Assembly (NCBI RefSeq): GCF_000238075.1 | Contig: NZ_JH414505.1 | Location: 190,047-254,046 of the forward strand | DNA: 64,000 nt | Direction of reading: 5' to 3' | Origin: Oribacterium asaccharolyticum ACB7 | GTDB taxonomy: Bacteria; Bacillota; Clostridia; Lachnospirales; Lachnospiraceae | Part shown: piece after piece, positions 8,627 to 17,241 of the stretch | How positions within the stretch are numbered: the first letter of the stretch is position 1 | How the letters are laid out: every line of letters begins with the position of its first letter | Notes under the pieces: model-generated | What the model was told of the DNA's origin: nothing | What the model saw: the letters and a program-made list of their open reading frames with translations, nothing else | Database searches by the model: none | Made by a program: the position numbers and the translations under genes

Positions 8627-10015
8627 CTAAGCTTTCAAAATCCCTTTTTCGCTGTCATAGACTTCTCTTCCCTGATAGAAAGTCTTCAGCACCCTGCCCT
8701 GTACCTCCTGACCGGAAAAGAGCGTGCTTCTGCCTTTCGTATAGAAGCTCTCTACATCTACCTTGTACACTGCGTCAAGGTCTAAAATCGCAATGTCCGC
8801 TTCGGCCCCGTTCTCGATATACTTCGGTCCGCAAATCGGGAAAATTTCTCTCGGCTTTGTGCACATCAGCTCCAGTAGCCTGTAGAGGGAAATCGCTCCA
8901 TGCACTGTCTTCCCTCCCTCAGAAAGAATTTCCGAAACCTTTGCCTTAGCTTTTCGTCTGTCTACTCGTGCTTCTTCTCTGTCTAAGGGGTTCCGGAGAA
9001 CCATATTGTGGAGCATAGCCGGAAAGGCGGTTTCCAGTCCTACGATACCAAAGGAGGATTGGGAGAGACCCCTACTCTTTTCTTCCGCACTGTGCGGCGC
9101 ATGGTCCGTGATTAAACAATCAATCGTGCCGTCCTGTATTCCCCGAATTAAGGCTTCTCTGTCAGCTGCTGCTCGAATCGGAGGATTCATCTTCCAGCTT
9201 CCGTCTTCTTCCAAATCCATGTCCGTAAACATGAGGTAATGCGGTCCGGTCTCTCCCGTCGCCTTCACTCCTCTTTCCTTCGCTTTTCGAAGAAGCTCTA
9301 CGGATTCTTTTGTGGAAATGTGGCAAATGTGATACTGTGCGCCTGTCTCTTCCGACAGCCGAAGGTCTCTTTCCACCTGCTTCCATTCCGATTCAGAGTT
9401 AATCCCGATATAGCCATGGGCTTTTGCAAAGTCTCCGTCATGGATACAGCCGCCCGGCTTTAGTTCACTTTCATCTTCACAGTGTGCAACGATAGCCTTT
9501 CCGAGCGCATGCGCTTTTTGCATAGCCTCTCGCATAAGTGCCTCTTCCTGCATGCCCTTTCCGTCATCGGAAAAAGCAATCACATCCTCTGCTATCTCCT
9601 CCATATCGGAAAGCACACCTCGTCCCTTTTGTTCCCGGGTAATCGTACCGTAAGGATAAACCTTAATGAGTGCATCCTTCTCTATTGCCTGAAGTTCAAC
9701 GGAAAGATTCTCCACGCTTGATGGCGGCGGATTTAAGTTCGGCATAGCACAAATCGCGGTATACCCTCCGTGCGCAGCTGCCCGTGTTCCGCTCTCCACC
9801 GTTTCCTTATACAAAAAACCGGGCTCTCTGAGATGTACATGAACATCTACAAAGCCCGGAACAATTAATTTCCCCTCTAAGTTGTAAACAGTAGTATTCT
9901 CTAAATCATTTTCAGAAAAATCAAGAAAAAGTCTATCTTCGGAAAGCAATACATCCGCCTTCCCGATTCCCTCTTTCGTATACACATAGCCATTTTTCAG
10001 AAGTACCTTACTCAC
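8627..10015 (-). CDS. pyrC: Dihydroorotase, type I
   Basis: 462 residues, somewhat longer than the usual 420-430. Zinc amidohydrolase closing carbamoyl-aspartate to dihydroorotate. Visible: the HxH zinc motif and substrate arginine in VDVHVHLREPG, then AHCEDE, HICHISTKESVELL and the catalytic aspartate in LITDHAPHSAEEK. Extra residues lie in the late part (DREEARVDRRKAKAKVSEILSEGG split by me into two blocks). It is the first gene of the pyr cluster, and the leader ahead of it contains a terminator and tandem hairpins, a likely place for regulation. Confidence 0.94.
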   Translation of the reverse strand: MSKVLLKNGYVYTKEGIGKADVLLSEDRLFLDFSENDLENTTVYNLEGKLIVPGFVDVHVHLREPGFLYKETVESGTRAAAHGGYTAICAMPNLNPPPSSVENLSVELQAIEKDALIKVYPYGTITREQKGRGVLSDMEEIAEDVIAFSDDGKGMQEEALMREAMQKAHALGKAIVAHCEDESELKPGGCIHDGDFAKAHGYIGINSESEWKQVERDLRLSEETGAQYHICHISTKESVELLRKAKERGVKATGETGPHYLMFTDMDLEEDGSWKMNPPIRAAADREALIRGIQDGTIDCLITDHAPHSAEEKSRGLSQSSFGIVGLETAFPAMLHNMVLRNPLDREEARVDRRKAKAKVSEILSEGGKTVHGAISLYRLLELMCTKPREIFPICGPKYIENGAEADIAILDLDAVYKVDVESFYTKGRSTLFSGQEVQGRVLKTFYQGREVYDSEKGILKA

Positions 10016-10104
10016 CTTGTCCTCCTATCCTGCCCAAATGTCTGCAAGAGTATAGCAAAAAAAGAAGAGGGTGGCAAGGGGGAAAAATGGACTTTGAAAA
10101 ATAC

Positions 10105-10134
10105 AAAAAAAGACTTTGTTTCAGCAAAGTCTTT
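10105..10134 (-). terminator. Terminator or attenuator upstream of pyrC
   Basis: Minus strand: AAAGACTTTG, a short loop, then CAAAGTCTTT and a T-run. It lies about 90 bases before the pyrC ATG and after the hicB-like gene. It could end the upstream transcript or be an attenuator for the pyr operon. No PyrR-binding consensus was recognised ahead of it. Confidence 0.75.
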
Positions 10135-10144
10135 CCCTCCTTCC

Positions 10145-10241
10145 GGTGTTTTCCTATTGAAAACACCTCCACTCATGACTGAGCGTGGACTTGAAGTCCA
10201 CTGCTCACTTTGCTTCGCAAAGCAGATTCCTTCGGAATCTG
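10145..10241. repeat. Four tandem perfect hairpins ahead of the pyr operon
   Basis: Back-to-back palindromes with tight loops: GGTGTTTTC/GAAAACACC (10145-10167), GTGGACTT/AAGTCCAC (10185-10201, extended by GAGC/GCTC), CTTTGC/GCAAAG (10208-10222) and CAGATTCC/GGAATCTG (10223-10241). Together with the terminator at 10105 they fill the whole gap between the hicB-like stop and the pyrC leader. The loops on the minus strand are mostly short and AAG-like. Confidence 0.65.
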
Positions 10242-10244
10242 GTC

Positions 10245-10514
10245 TCACTCATCCCACCCTTCTTTTGGCATGAGGAAGGCAAGCATGGTCTTCTCTTCTC
10301 CGTCCTTCAGTTTTATATCGTCCAAGTGAGTCTGCTTCGGGAAGTTCATGCTGTCTTCAGACTCCACAAGAAGCCAGTTTACCCCGGCGTGCCTTGCGTC
10401 TTCCAAGGCATCCTGCTTATCTTTCCCCTCTCCGAAACAGCCTTCCAAATCAATCACATCCACTCTATAGCCTTCTTCTTTTTTCCGAATAATAGCCGGA
10501 TAATAATACGTCAT
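10245..10514 (-). CDS. HicB-like family protein without HicA partner
   Basis: 89 residues. The N-terminal half (YYYPAIIRKKEEGYRVDVIDLEGCFGEGKDKQDAL, in two parts) matches the HicB antitoxin fold: an alternating strand pattern, the P-L-E-G-C-F-G-E-G turn and the following helix with A-L-E-D-A. HicB proteins normally neutralise the HicA mRNA interferase; no hicA-sized gene is adjacent on either side, so this looks like a stand-alone HicB-type protein, common in clostridia. The C-terminal half has no DNA-binding motif I can name. It lies 57 bases downstream of the AraC-type regulator gene. Confidence 0.75.
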   Translation of the reverse strand: MTYYYPAIIRKKEEGYRVDVIDLEGCFGEGKDKQDALEDARHAGVNWLLVESEDSMNFPKQTHLDDIKLKDGEEKTMLAFLMPKEGWDE

Positions 10515-10571
10515 TTTTCATTCCCTTCTTTCTATCCATTTCTTTTACTGATTCTACTCTAAATTTTTCCG

Positions 10572-11480
10572 CTATTCCTGCATTCTCTTTCTATATTGAT
10601 TCGGCGTTTCCCCCATAATGGTCTTAAACGTCTTAATAAAATTCCCCTGATTATGAAAACCCGTATTCTTGGCGATATCGATAATTTTCTCCTCCGTATG
10701 CACCATAAGCTCGGTTGCCATTTTCACCCGATAACGGTTCAGATATTCCAGAGGCGGAATGCCTACATGGTTTCCGAAGAAGCGGGTAAAATACTGTTCA
10801 TTTAATTGACATAACGAAGAAAGGTCATGAATATACAGCCTCTCTCTATAATGCTCCTCCATAAAAAGAATACAGTTTTTCAAAAGCTCAGTCTTTCTCT
10901 CTTCTTCCAGCGGGCTCTTATCCCGAATCAATCCCATACTCTCCATGGTTGCAAAGAGATGCAACATTTCCGCACGGACGTACATATGTTGTGCCAGACC
11001 TCGAAGACTATATTTCTTACTGGCCTCAATACTCTTATCATTTGTCCCGTGCTTGTGAAAATACTGCACCAGACGAGAAAAGCTTTGCACCGCCTCAATA
11101 AATCCCATATCGTTCAAACTGATATCTTCCGGAAAAAAACGGGAGCCGTTCCTGAGCGGTCCAAAAAAATCCTGCTCCAAAAAATCCCCTTCTGCAAAAG
11201 AAAAATCTTCCAAGCGAAAGCAAAGAGAATGCTGAACCGCCTTATCCGATGTCGCATAAAGCCTGTGGAAACAGCCTCTCGGGATAAAGTAGAGAGATTC
11301 TTCCTTGATTAATTTTTCTTTCAGGTTCAAGTAAAGCTGAAATTCTCCCTCTTGGAAATAAATCAGCTCATCATAATCATGCCAGGTCGCTTCTACCGCC
11401 AGGCGCTCTCTTTTTCCGCTGAGACTGCTATACAAAACGGGTAAACTTATAGAAGAGGTCGTGTTTTGTTCCGTTTTCAT
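10572..11480 (-). CDS. AraC family transcriptional regulator
   Basis: 302 residues. The C-terminal 100 residues carry two helix-turn-helix motifs: LYIHDLSSLCQLNEQYFTRFF, split as LYIHDLSSLCQL and NEQYFTRFFGNHVG, then the signature KIIDIAKNTGFHNQGNFIKTF and P-N-Q-Y-R. The N-terminal half reads as a cupin-type sensor (FIPRGCFHRLYATSDKAVQH). The target is unknown; no sugar genes are adjacent. It may control the chemoreceptor or the hicB-like gene beside it, but this is a guess. Confidence 0.88.
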   Translation of the reverse strand: MKTEQNTTSSISLPVLYSSLSGKRERLAVEATWHDYDELIYFQEGEFQLYLNLKEKLIKEESLYFIPRGCFHRLYATSDKAVQHSLCFRLEDFSFAEGDFLEQDFFGPLRNGSRFFPEDISLNDMGFIEAVQSFSRLVQYFHKHGTNDKSIEASKKYSLRGLAQHMYVRAEMLHLFATMESMGLIRDKSPLEEERKTELLKNCILFMEEHYRERLYIHDLSSLCQLNEQYFTRFFGNHVGIPPLEYLNRYRVKMATELMVHTEEKIIDIAKNTGFHNQGNFIKTFKTIMGETPNQYRKRMQE

Positions 11481-11506
11481 TTTTCCCTCTCCTTCCCCGT
11501 ATTAAA

Positions 11507-11542
11507 AACGAGATACCGCACGCTTTGCGAGCGATACTCGTT
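11507..11542. repeat. REP-like palindrome, copy 1
   Basis: Imperfect palindrome with arms AACGAGATACCGC and GCGATACTCGTT around ACGCTTTGCGA. Same family as copies at 14099, 34129, 49017, 51014 and 52955. It lies upstream of the AraC-type gene and behind the chemoreceptor terminator. Confidence 0.7.
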
Positions 11543-11598
11543 ATGAATAAATGTCGAGCCGTTCATGCGATAGGTTCGCTATAGACAAGCTAACACGC

Positions 11599-11652
11599 TT
11601 TTCACAATGCATAAAATTTTCATAATGCATAATATTTTCATAATGCATAAAA
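11599..11652. repeat. Three tandem 18-bp repeats
   Basis: Units TTTTCAYAATGCATAAWA at 11599-11616, 11617-11634 and 11635-11652, differing at three positions. Each contains the palindrome ATGCAT. They lie immediately behind the chemoreceptor terminator. Confidence 0.7.
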
Positions 11653-11682
11653 ATAGCTACACCTCCATCGAAGTGTAGCTAT
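11649..11682 (-). terminator. Terminator of the chemoreceptor gene
   Basis: Minus strand: ATAGCTACAC, loop, GTGTAGCTAT (10-bp stem) followed by TTTT. About 55 bases after the stop codon at 11738. Confidence 0.85.
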
Positions 11683-11737
11683 AAGTTTATCATAGGAAGA
11701 GGCTTTTATCCAGAGAGCCGCAAGCGAATCGTTAAAA

Positions 11738-13960
11738 CTATTCTTCTTCCTTTAACTGAAATTTACTCATAAGCTCATTTAAAGTATGTGCCTGTCCGGA
11801 AAGTTCTTCAGACGCAGCGGCACTTTCTTCCGCCGTAGCGGAATTGTTTTGTACCACGGAGGAAATCTGATCGATTCCCACGCTTACCTGCTTTACCCCC
11901 TTGGCCTGTTCATCCGACGCCTGAGAGATATTCCCGATCATACTATTGATTTTCTTACTTTGCGTGGAAACCACTTCCAAAGATTGAACTGTTTCCCCGG
12001 AAAGCTTTGCACCCTTCTCCACTGCATCAATTGCCTCGGCAATCAAGCTGCCGGTATTCTGAGCGGCCTTTGCAGATTTTTGAGCAAGATTACCTACCTC
12101 ATCCGCTACAACGGCAAATCCCTTTCCGGCTTCACCTGCGCGGGCTGCCTCAATAGCGGCATTTAAGGAGAGAATGTTGGTTTGGAAGGCAATATCATCA
12201 ATGGTCTTGATGATTTTGCTGATTTCCTGGGATTTTACCGTAATATCCTGCATGGCTTTTGCCATCTCATCCATCTTATCGGTGCTGACATTGACGGCTT
12301 TTTCCGCATCATTGCTTAACTGAGCTACTTCCTCGGTGATTTTCAACGTACTGTCAATTTTATGAGAAATGTCAACCATTGTAGCGGAGAGTTCTTCGAT
12401 GGAGGATGCCTGCTCCGTAGCCCCCTCGGAAAGAGACTGGGCTGCATTACTCACTTGTTCCGATCCCGCCTTTACCTGTTCTGCGGAATTCTTAATTTCC
12501 TTCATAGTATCGGATAAGTCTCCACGAATGTCCCGAAGAGACTGTAAGAGCGGTGCATAAGCACCGGCATAATACTCCTGATCCTCCATATCCACGCGAT
12601 AGTTTCCCTTGGACAGTTCGCTGAGTTTGTTCTGCAGGTCGGAAATAATCACCCGAATTCTCTGCATGATTTCTCTCATGCTCTCTGCCAGTTCTCCAAT
12701 CTCATCTTTCTTATTGTACTGAATATCTACATCGAAATTTCCCTTAGCCACTTCCACACCCGCAGAAGAGATTTTCTTTAAGGGTGCCAAGGAGGTTCGA
12801 ATCAGGAAATGCGTAAGACAAACCAAAATCAATACACCGAGGATATTGGATAACAACGCCGTTTTAACCAAGGTCATCAGGGTGGCATTGTATTCCGCCT
12901 CGGAAAGGCTTACAGTCACCCACCAATCGGAGTCTCCCACTTCTACCGGCGCAATATACCGTTTTACATTTCCCTTGTCTGCACTGGAGGTCACGGTAGT
13001 AAAGGATTTTCCTTCTTCCTTCTTTGTTTCAAGAGCATTATATGCTTCCTCCGGCATAATTTCTTTTAAGGGTTTGGCAATGGTATCCGCATCCATGGAA
13101 TAGGCAATATTTCCTTCATTATCCGCCAAGTCTATAGCTAAAGAAGGAAAACGCTCGTCCTTCTGCTGCAAGAGTTCGAAAACGTCCATTTTCATATCCA
13201 CAAGAACATATCCTTTAAACTCTTCTTTTATGACGATGGGAACCATAATGGAAAATACCCAGTCCTTGGTATAGGCATCCTGATAAATTCCACTAACACT
13301 AAGCTTTTTCGTTTCTTTTAAATGCTTGAAATCCTCTTCTTCCTGGTATCCTGCGGAATAGGTTTGTATCGTTCTTGTTTTCGCATTTTCCTTCGTAAGA
13401 TACAAAGAATAATCATCCACTCCCGGAATAAAGGCATCTTTATCAAAATAAATCCCTACCCCAAAAATGCTGTCATCACTGTTTACCGCCGCGTAAAGCG
13501 CGTCCAACATAGAGGATTCGGCGTTGTAGAGGTTTGCCGGAATGGCAACGTTTCTTATACGAGATTGAAACGTGGCGGGCCCCATCGCTTTGGCAGAAAC
13601 CGGATCACCCTTACCATCCACAACATTCCAGATTTTGGCCGGAGCCGCTCCCACCTCTTCCTCCGTCTCATAGGCCGATGAAATTCCTTCTTTAATCGTT
13701 TCGGCAACCACCTGATTTTGGTAGAGTATATTTTGAATATCATTGATTGCCATATGGGTTTTGTCCACCATATTGCTGTCAATGCTTTTTTCCATGCTTC
13801 TCTTACTGATATCAATCAAAATAGAGCCTGACCCAATTAGCGCTATCGCCGAGCAAAGGCCAAGTAAAATCGACATTTTGCTGCTTAAACGCAAGCTATG
13901 GAATAAGCCGGCCTTTTTAGGACCGGCTGGTTTTTTCTTTCGTTCCACTCCCTTATTCAT
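11738..13960 (-). CDS. Methyl-accepting chemotaxis protein
   Basis: 740 residues. Order: basic N-terminus, transmembrane segment near residues 31-52 ([20 protein letters not shown]), extracytoplasmic Cache-type sensor of about 300 residues ([20 protein letters not shown]), second membrane segment near 365-385 ([19 protein letters not shown]), a HAMP linker, and a long helical signalling domain whose tip includes [20 protein letters not shown] and [20 protein letters not shown]. It senses a small ligand outside and signals to CheA/CheW. No other chemotaxis gene is nearby. It has its own terminator. Confidence 0.94.
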   Translation of the reverse strand: MNKGVERKKKPAGPKKAGLFHSLRLSSKMSILLGLCSAIALIGSGSILIDISKRSMEKSIDSNMVDKTHMAINDIQNILYQNQVVAETIKEGISSAYETEEEVGAAPAKIWNVVDGKGDPVSAKAMGPATFQSRIRNVAIPANLYNAESSMLDALYAAVNSDDSIFGVGIYFDKDAFIPGVDDYSLYLTKENAKTRTIQTYSAGYQEEEDFKHLKETKKLSVSGIYQDAYTKDWVFSIMVPIVIKEEFKGYVLVDMKMDVFELLQQKDERFPSLAIDLADNEGNIAYSMDADTIAKPLKEIMPEEAYNALETKKEEGKSFTTVTSSADKGNVKRYIAPVEVGDSDWWVTVSLSEAEYNATLMTLVKTALLSNILGVLILVCLTHFLIRTSLAPLKKISSAGVEVAKGNFDVDIQYNKKDEIGELAESMREIMQRIRVIISDLQNKLSELSKGNYRVDMEDQEYYAGAYAPLLQSLRDIRGDLSDTMKEIKNSAEQVKAGSEQVSNAAQSLSEGATEQASSIEELSATMVDISHKIDSTLKITEEVAQLSNDAEKAVNVSTDKMDEMAKAMQDITVKSQEISKIIKTIDDIAFQTNILSLNAAIEAARAGEAGKGFAVVADEVGNLAQKSAKAAQNTGSLIAEAIDAVEKGAKLSGETVQSLEVVSTQSKKINSMIGNISQASDEQAKGVKQVSVGIDQISSVVQNNSATAEESAAASEELSGQAHTLNELMSKFQLKEEE

Positions 13961-14098
13961 TTTCTTCTTCTCCTCTGATGCTAAACACAGCTGTATCCGC
14001 TGACTCCTTATTTTTTCGTCGGAGAGCAGGAAAAGAATAAGAAATATAGGAAAATCTTATACTACGGGCTTGCTATATAGTAGATTTTTTATAGCTTA

Positions 14099-14134
14099 AA
14101 CGAGATATCACACGCTTTACGAGCGATACTCGTT
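14099..14134. repeat. REP-like palindrome, copy 2, overlapping the gpx 3' end
   Basis: AACGAGATATCAC ... GCGATACTCGTT, the same element as at 11507. Bases 14117-14134 are coding: the last residues of the glutathione peroxidase (NEYRS and stop) are read from the element. Confidence 0.75.
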
Positions 14135-14677
14135 ATGAATCAGTTCTGCCACTTTCTTCCTTACCTCTCCCATATCCGCCGTCGGCTCAAAACGTTCCAC
14201 AACATTTCCGTCTCTATCGACCAAAAACTTCGTGAAATTCCACTTAATATCCGGATTCTTCTTATAGTTGACATCTCTTGTCAGGCACATTGCCGCCATG
14301 GCAAGCCCCTTCGGACTATGCCCAAAGCCGGAAAAGCCCTTCTGCTCCTTTAAGAAAGCATAAAGAGGCAGTGCATTGTCTCCGTTTACATCCGACTTCT
14401 TCATCTGCGGAAACTTGGTATTATAGTTTAAGGTACAGAATTCATGAATCTCTTCATCGGTTCCCGGAGTCTGTCCGGCAAACTGGTTGCAAGGGATGTC
14501 AATGATTTCCAAGCCCTTCTCATGATACTCCTCATAAAGCTTCTCGAGATCCTCATACTGCGGCGTGAATCCGCAGCCGGTTGCCGTATTCACGATAAGC
14601 ATAACCTTACCCTTATTCTCTGCCAAAGAAAGCTCTCCGCCCCCTACCATCGGTACTGAAAAATCATAAATGTTCAT
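14117..14677 (-). CDS. Glutathione peroxidase family (thiol peroxidase)
   Basis: 186 residues. The catalytic triad is visible: Cys35 in NTATGCGFTPQY, Gln69 in NQFAGQTPG, and Trp in KWNFTKFLVDRDG. It uses cysteine, not selenocysteine, and has the loop between Gln and Trp that is common in anaerobic Firmicutes (about GFGHSPKGLAMAAMCLTRD). Such enzymes usually take electrons from thioredoxin and detoxify peroxides in the cytoplasm. The final five residues and stop codon come from a REP-like palindrome. The upstream region carries an AT-rich palindrome that may be an operator. Confidence 0.92.
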   Translation of the reverse strand: MNIYDFSVPMVGGGELSLAENKGKVMLIVNTATGCGFTPQYEDLEKLYEEYHEKGLEIIDIPCNQFAGQTPGTDEEIHEFCTLNYNTKFPQMKKSDVNGDNALPLYAFLKEQKGFSGFGHSPKGLAMAAMCLTRDVNYKKNPDIKWNFTKFLVDRDGNVVERFEPTADMGEVRKKVAELIHNEYRS

Positions 14678-14806
14678 TTTGTTCCTCCTTTTTGATTCTT
14701 ACAACTCTGTACTGCTTTTGTTTGAAAATATTTGCCATGCACACTTGCTTCCACTCTCTCCCCTACCCGATATACGAGATGGGGTATAAAGCAAACAGCA
14801 ACTTTT

Positions 14807-14820
14807 AATTGTTTACAATT
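14807..14820. promoter_or_regulatory. AT-rich palindrome between gpx and the ATPase gene
   Basis: AATTGT/ACAATT arms separated by TT, followed by TAATTATAA. It sits in the divergent region between gpx and the ATPase gene. It loosely resembles a Fur/PerR-type AT-rich box, but only the symmetry is directly supported. Confidence 0.35.
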
Positions 14821-14875
14821 TAATTATAAGCAATATTTTTCTCCTGTCAAGAGTTTTGATAAGTGACTATTGTCC

Positions 14876-14904
14876 TTGAAATGCTCTTTTAAATAGGATA
14901 TCAT
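14876..14904 (+). promoter_or_regulatory. Sigma-A-type promoter for the ATPase gene
   Basis: TTGAAA (14876-14881), a 17-base spacer, then TATCAT (14899-14904), 40 bases before the ATG; AAAAGGAG is the ribosome-binding site. Confidence 0.5.
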
Positions 14905-14944
14905 TAGTTCGGATAAAGCGAAATAATGAAAAGGAGACTCTGAC

Positions 14945-16054
14945 ATGATCGTATTAGACTTTGAGCTAAAGGGAATTTATGGATTCAATGATTTTCATAT
15001 CAATTTCAGTTATCCCAAAAAGATTGTCAATTCGATTATCGATCAGGAATATCTGAAAGGAAGAGAGCGGTTTCGCTATAAGAAGGCTGTAATTCTTATG
15101 GGTGCTAATGCTACAGGAAAGACCAGCCTTGGAAAGGCTTTGCTTCGTATTTTCGGATATATGACTGATGGAAATCCAACACCGCTGTATGAGATGGTTT
15201 CAGGCGATAAGGGATACTTCAGTATTGATTTTGTAAATGGTGATTACCGCCTGCAGCGGTTGTCAGCTCAGATTGATACTTCTAATCAGGAGATTGACAT
15301 TCAGTATCAGACCGCAGACATTGATACGATGGATTCGTATGAAAAATGTGTAAAGAAGCTGAAAGATCAAACAATAGAGGCAACCAGAACCGCTACAGCA
15401 CTTAAGAAGCTGGTAGGTGCTGTTCGATATCGTTTTGCATATCCTGAAATAGAAAAATCTTTGAAACTAACAGGTGCAAATAAAATCATTTTGTTGAAGA
15501 CACTGCGTGCTGTTATTGGAACGCTTGATCCTACATTGCAGGACGTTAGTTTATCAAAAGATTTGAAGGATACCTTTATTATTCGGCGCGGTGGAACGGA
15601 AATCATCATTCAGGAAGGTAAACTACTGAATCGGGAGATACTGTCCAGTGGTACAGCAGAAGGAATAGATGTCGCAATGTTCCTTGCTGCAATGGCGACA
15701 AAAGAAAGCAGTTTCTATTATTGTGATGAACATTTTTCTTATATTCAGAGCGATATTGAAAAACGGATTTTCGGTATTATGCTGGATCGTACCGGAGACG
15801 ATGAACAGTTGATTTTTACAACGCATAATACAGATATGTTGGATTTGAACCTGCCGAAACATAGTTATGTGTTTTTGCGTAAGCATCTGGAGGAAGGTGT
15901 ATATCAGGTTTCTGCTGTTTCTGCATCGGATGTACTGAAACGAAATACAGACTCTTTACGCTGTGCGGTCGAGAATGATGTGTTTGCCTCGCTTCCGCAG
16001 GATTCCCTTTTGGACGAGTTGGAAATGGGGTGGGAAGATGAAGGTCTTCAATGA
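14945..16054 (+). CDS. AAA/ABC-type ATPase of the SMC/OLD-like class, possible defence protein
   Basis: 369 residues. It starts like RecF/SMC-type ATPases (LDFELKGIYGFNDFHINF), then Walker A GANATGKTS near residues 55-62, a Walker-B-like YYCDEHF near 260, and a switch histidine in FTTHNTDMLDLN. This fold (AAA_15/AAA_21) is typical of abortive-infection and restriction-linked ATPases, which usually act with a second protein encoded by an overlapping downstream gene. Here the stop codon TGA overlaps an ATG (ATGA) of a 21-codon ORF, so the partner appears to be missing or shortened. It is on the plus strand within a mostly minus-strand region. The exact family is unknown to me; a defence role is inference. 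Confidence 0.7.
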   Translation: MIVLDFELKGIYGFNDFHINFSYPKKIVNSIIDQEYLKGRERFRYKKAVILMGANATGKTSLGKALLRIFGYMTDGNPTPLYEMVSGDKGYFSIDFVNGDYRLQRLSAQIDTSNQEIDIQYQTADIDTMDSYEKCVKKLKDQTIEATRTATALKKLVGAVRYRFAYPEIEKSLKLTGANKIILLKTLRAVIGTLDPTLQDVSLSKDLKDTFIIRRGGTEIIIQEGKLLNREILSSGTAEGIDVAMFLAAMATKESSFYYCDEHFSYIQSDIEKRIFGIMLDRTGDDEQLIFTTHNTDMLDLNLPKHSYVFLRKHLEEGVYQVSAVSASDVLKRNTDSLRCAVENDVFASLPQDSLLDELEMGWEDEGLQ

Positions 16055-16116
16055 CAAAAACGCCTGAAGCATTTAGTTTTGTGGAGAATAATAGTTCTCA
16101 AATTAAAACATTATAA
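16051..16116 (+). CDS. 21-residue ORF overlapping the ATPase stop (possible partner remnant)
   Basis: ATG overlaps the ATPase stop by the classic ATGA. The frame reads MTKTPEAFSF and continues for 21 residues to a TAA at 16114, six bases ahead of a strong terminator. The coupling geometry is that of a real second gene, but the product is far too short for a known partner family. Either the start of a deleted gene or chance; translation is unproven. Confidence 0.3.
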   Translation: MTKTPEAFSFVENNSSQIKTL

Positions 16117-16122
16117 TCTTTG

Positions 16123-16156
16123 ATGCCTCGTTGGGAAACCAACGGGGTATTTTTTT
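16123..16156 (+). terminator. Terminator behind the ATPase gene
   Basis: ATGCCTCGTTGG, GAAA loop, CCAACGGGGTAT then TTTTTT. Strong Rho-independent terminator. The rest of the gap to rsmI (16157-16368) holds two small hairpins (GTTCGCGAGAAC, GGGCAATCGCCC) and the AAAGGAG site of rsmI. Confidence 0.9.
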
Positions 16157-16368
16157 GCCCCAATCCGGCTGTACAGAGTATTGGCAGCTTGCCTATTCTC
16201 TTCTAATCCATAGGGATTTTTTTCTTACATGAATGCTATTTAAAGAAAGAAGTTCGCGAGAACTCCATTTTCCACCGTATAGGACTGGGCAATCGCCCTG
16301 AACTGTAGTACTATTCATTCTGAAACTTTAGCCAATCCCCTTTACTCGGAAAGGAGCTCTCTTAAGTC

Positions 16369-17241
16369 ATGGAAAGCGGAACATTAAGCCTTTGTGCCAC
16401 CCCTATAGGAAATCTGGAAGATATCAGCTTCCGTGTGCTCCGCACGCTGAAAGAGGCGGACTGCATTGCCGCAGAGGATACAAGAAATTCCATTAAGCTC
16501 TTAAATCACTTCGAAATTAAAACGCCGATGACCGCCTACCATGAGTTTAACAAGGTCGAAAAAGCGAGGGAACTCGTCTCACGTCTTTTAAAAGGGGAAA
16601 ATATTGCTCTCATCACCGATGCCGGCACTCCCTGCATCAGCGACCCCGGAGAAGAGCTGGTACGGCAGGCAATTGACGCCGGTATCCGCGTAGAAAGTCT
16701 TCCCGGCCCTGCCGCCTTTGTGACTGCCCTGACACTTTCCGCTCTGAGTACAAGACGCTTTGTCTTTGAGGCCTTTCTCCCTACGGAAAAGAGCAATAAA
16801 AAGGAACGAAAGGCGATTTTGGAGAGCCTGAGCACAGAGGAACGAACGATAATTCTTTATGAGGCCCCGCACCATTTAAAGAAAACTCTCGAAGACCTTC
16901 GGGCGGCTTTTCAGGAAAATCGAGCTTTAAGTCTTGCCAGGGAACTGACCAAAAAGCATGAAGAAGTGCTGTATTTCAGTTTGGATGACGCCATTCGGAA
17001 ATACCAAGAGGAAGAACCCAGAGGAGAATATGTTCTGGTCCTTGCCGGAGCATCCCGTGAGAAGAAGAAAGAGGAAGCGCAGGCCAAGTGGGAGGAACTC
17101 TCGATGGAAGAACATTTTGAGTATTATCTTAACGAGGGTTACAGTGAAAAAGATGCTCTAAAGCAGATTGCAAAAGACCGCGGAATGGGAAAGCGGGATG
17201 TCTATAAACTCATAAAAGGGGCTGTAAAAAAATCAAAATAA
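16369..17241 (+). CDS. rsmI: 16S rRNA (cytidine-1402 2'-O)-methyltransferase
   Basis: 290 residues. SAM-dependent methyltransferase that adds the 2'-O-methyl group on C1402 of 16S rRNA. Visible: LCATPIGNLEDISFR at the N-terminus, AAEDTRNS, ALITDAGTPCISDPG and SLPGPAAFVTALTLS, all signature blocks, and the C-terminal helical HTH-like extension (DALKQIAKDRGMGKRDVYKLI). The last eight codons (KGAVKKSK) and the stop are read from the terminal inverted repeat of a MITE-like element, so the native C-terminus may have been replaced. ATG chosen with GGAAAGGAG nine bases upstream. Confidence 0.95.
   Translation: MESGTLSLCATPIGNLEDISFRVLRTLKEADCIAAEDTRNSIKLLNHFEIKTPMTAYHEFNKVEKARELVSRLLKGENIALITDAGTPCISDPGEELVRQAIDAGIRVESLPGPAAFVTALTLSALSTRRFVFEAFLPTEKSNKKERKAILESLSTEERTIILYEAPHHLKKTLEDLRAAFQENRALSLARELTKKHEEVLYFSLDDAIRKYQEEEPRGEYVLVLAGASREKKKEEAQAKWEELSMEEHFEYYLNEGYSEKDALKQIAKDRGMGKRDVYKLIKGAVKKSK

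Noticed and set aside
10016..10244. PyrR-type attenuator ahead of pyrC
   Set aside because: A terminator exists, but the PyrR-binding loop consensus was not recognised, and no pyrR is in the window.
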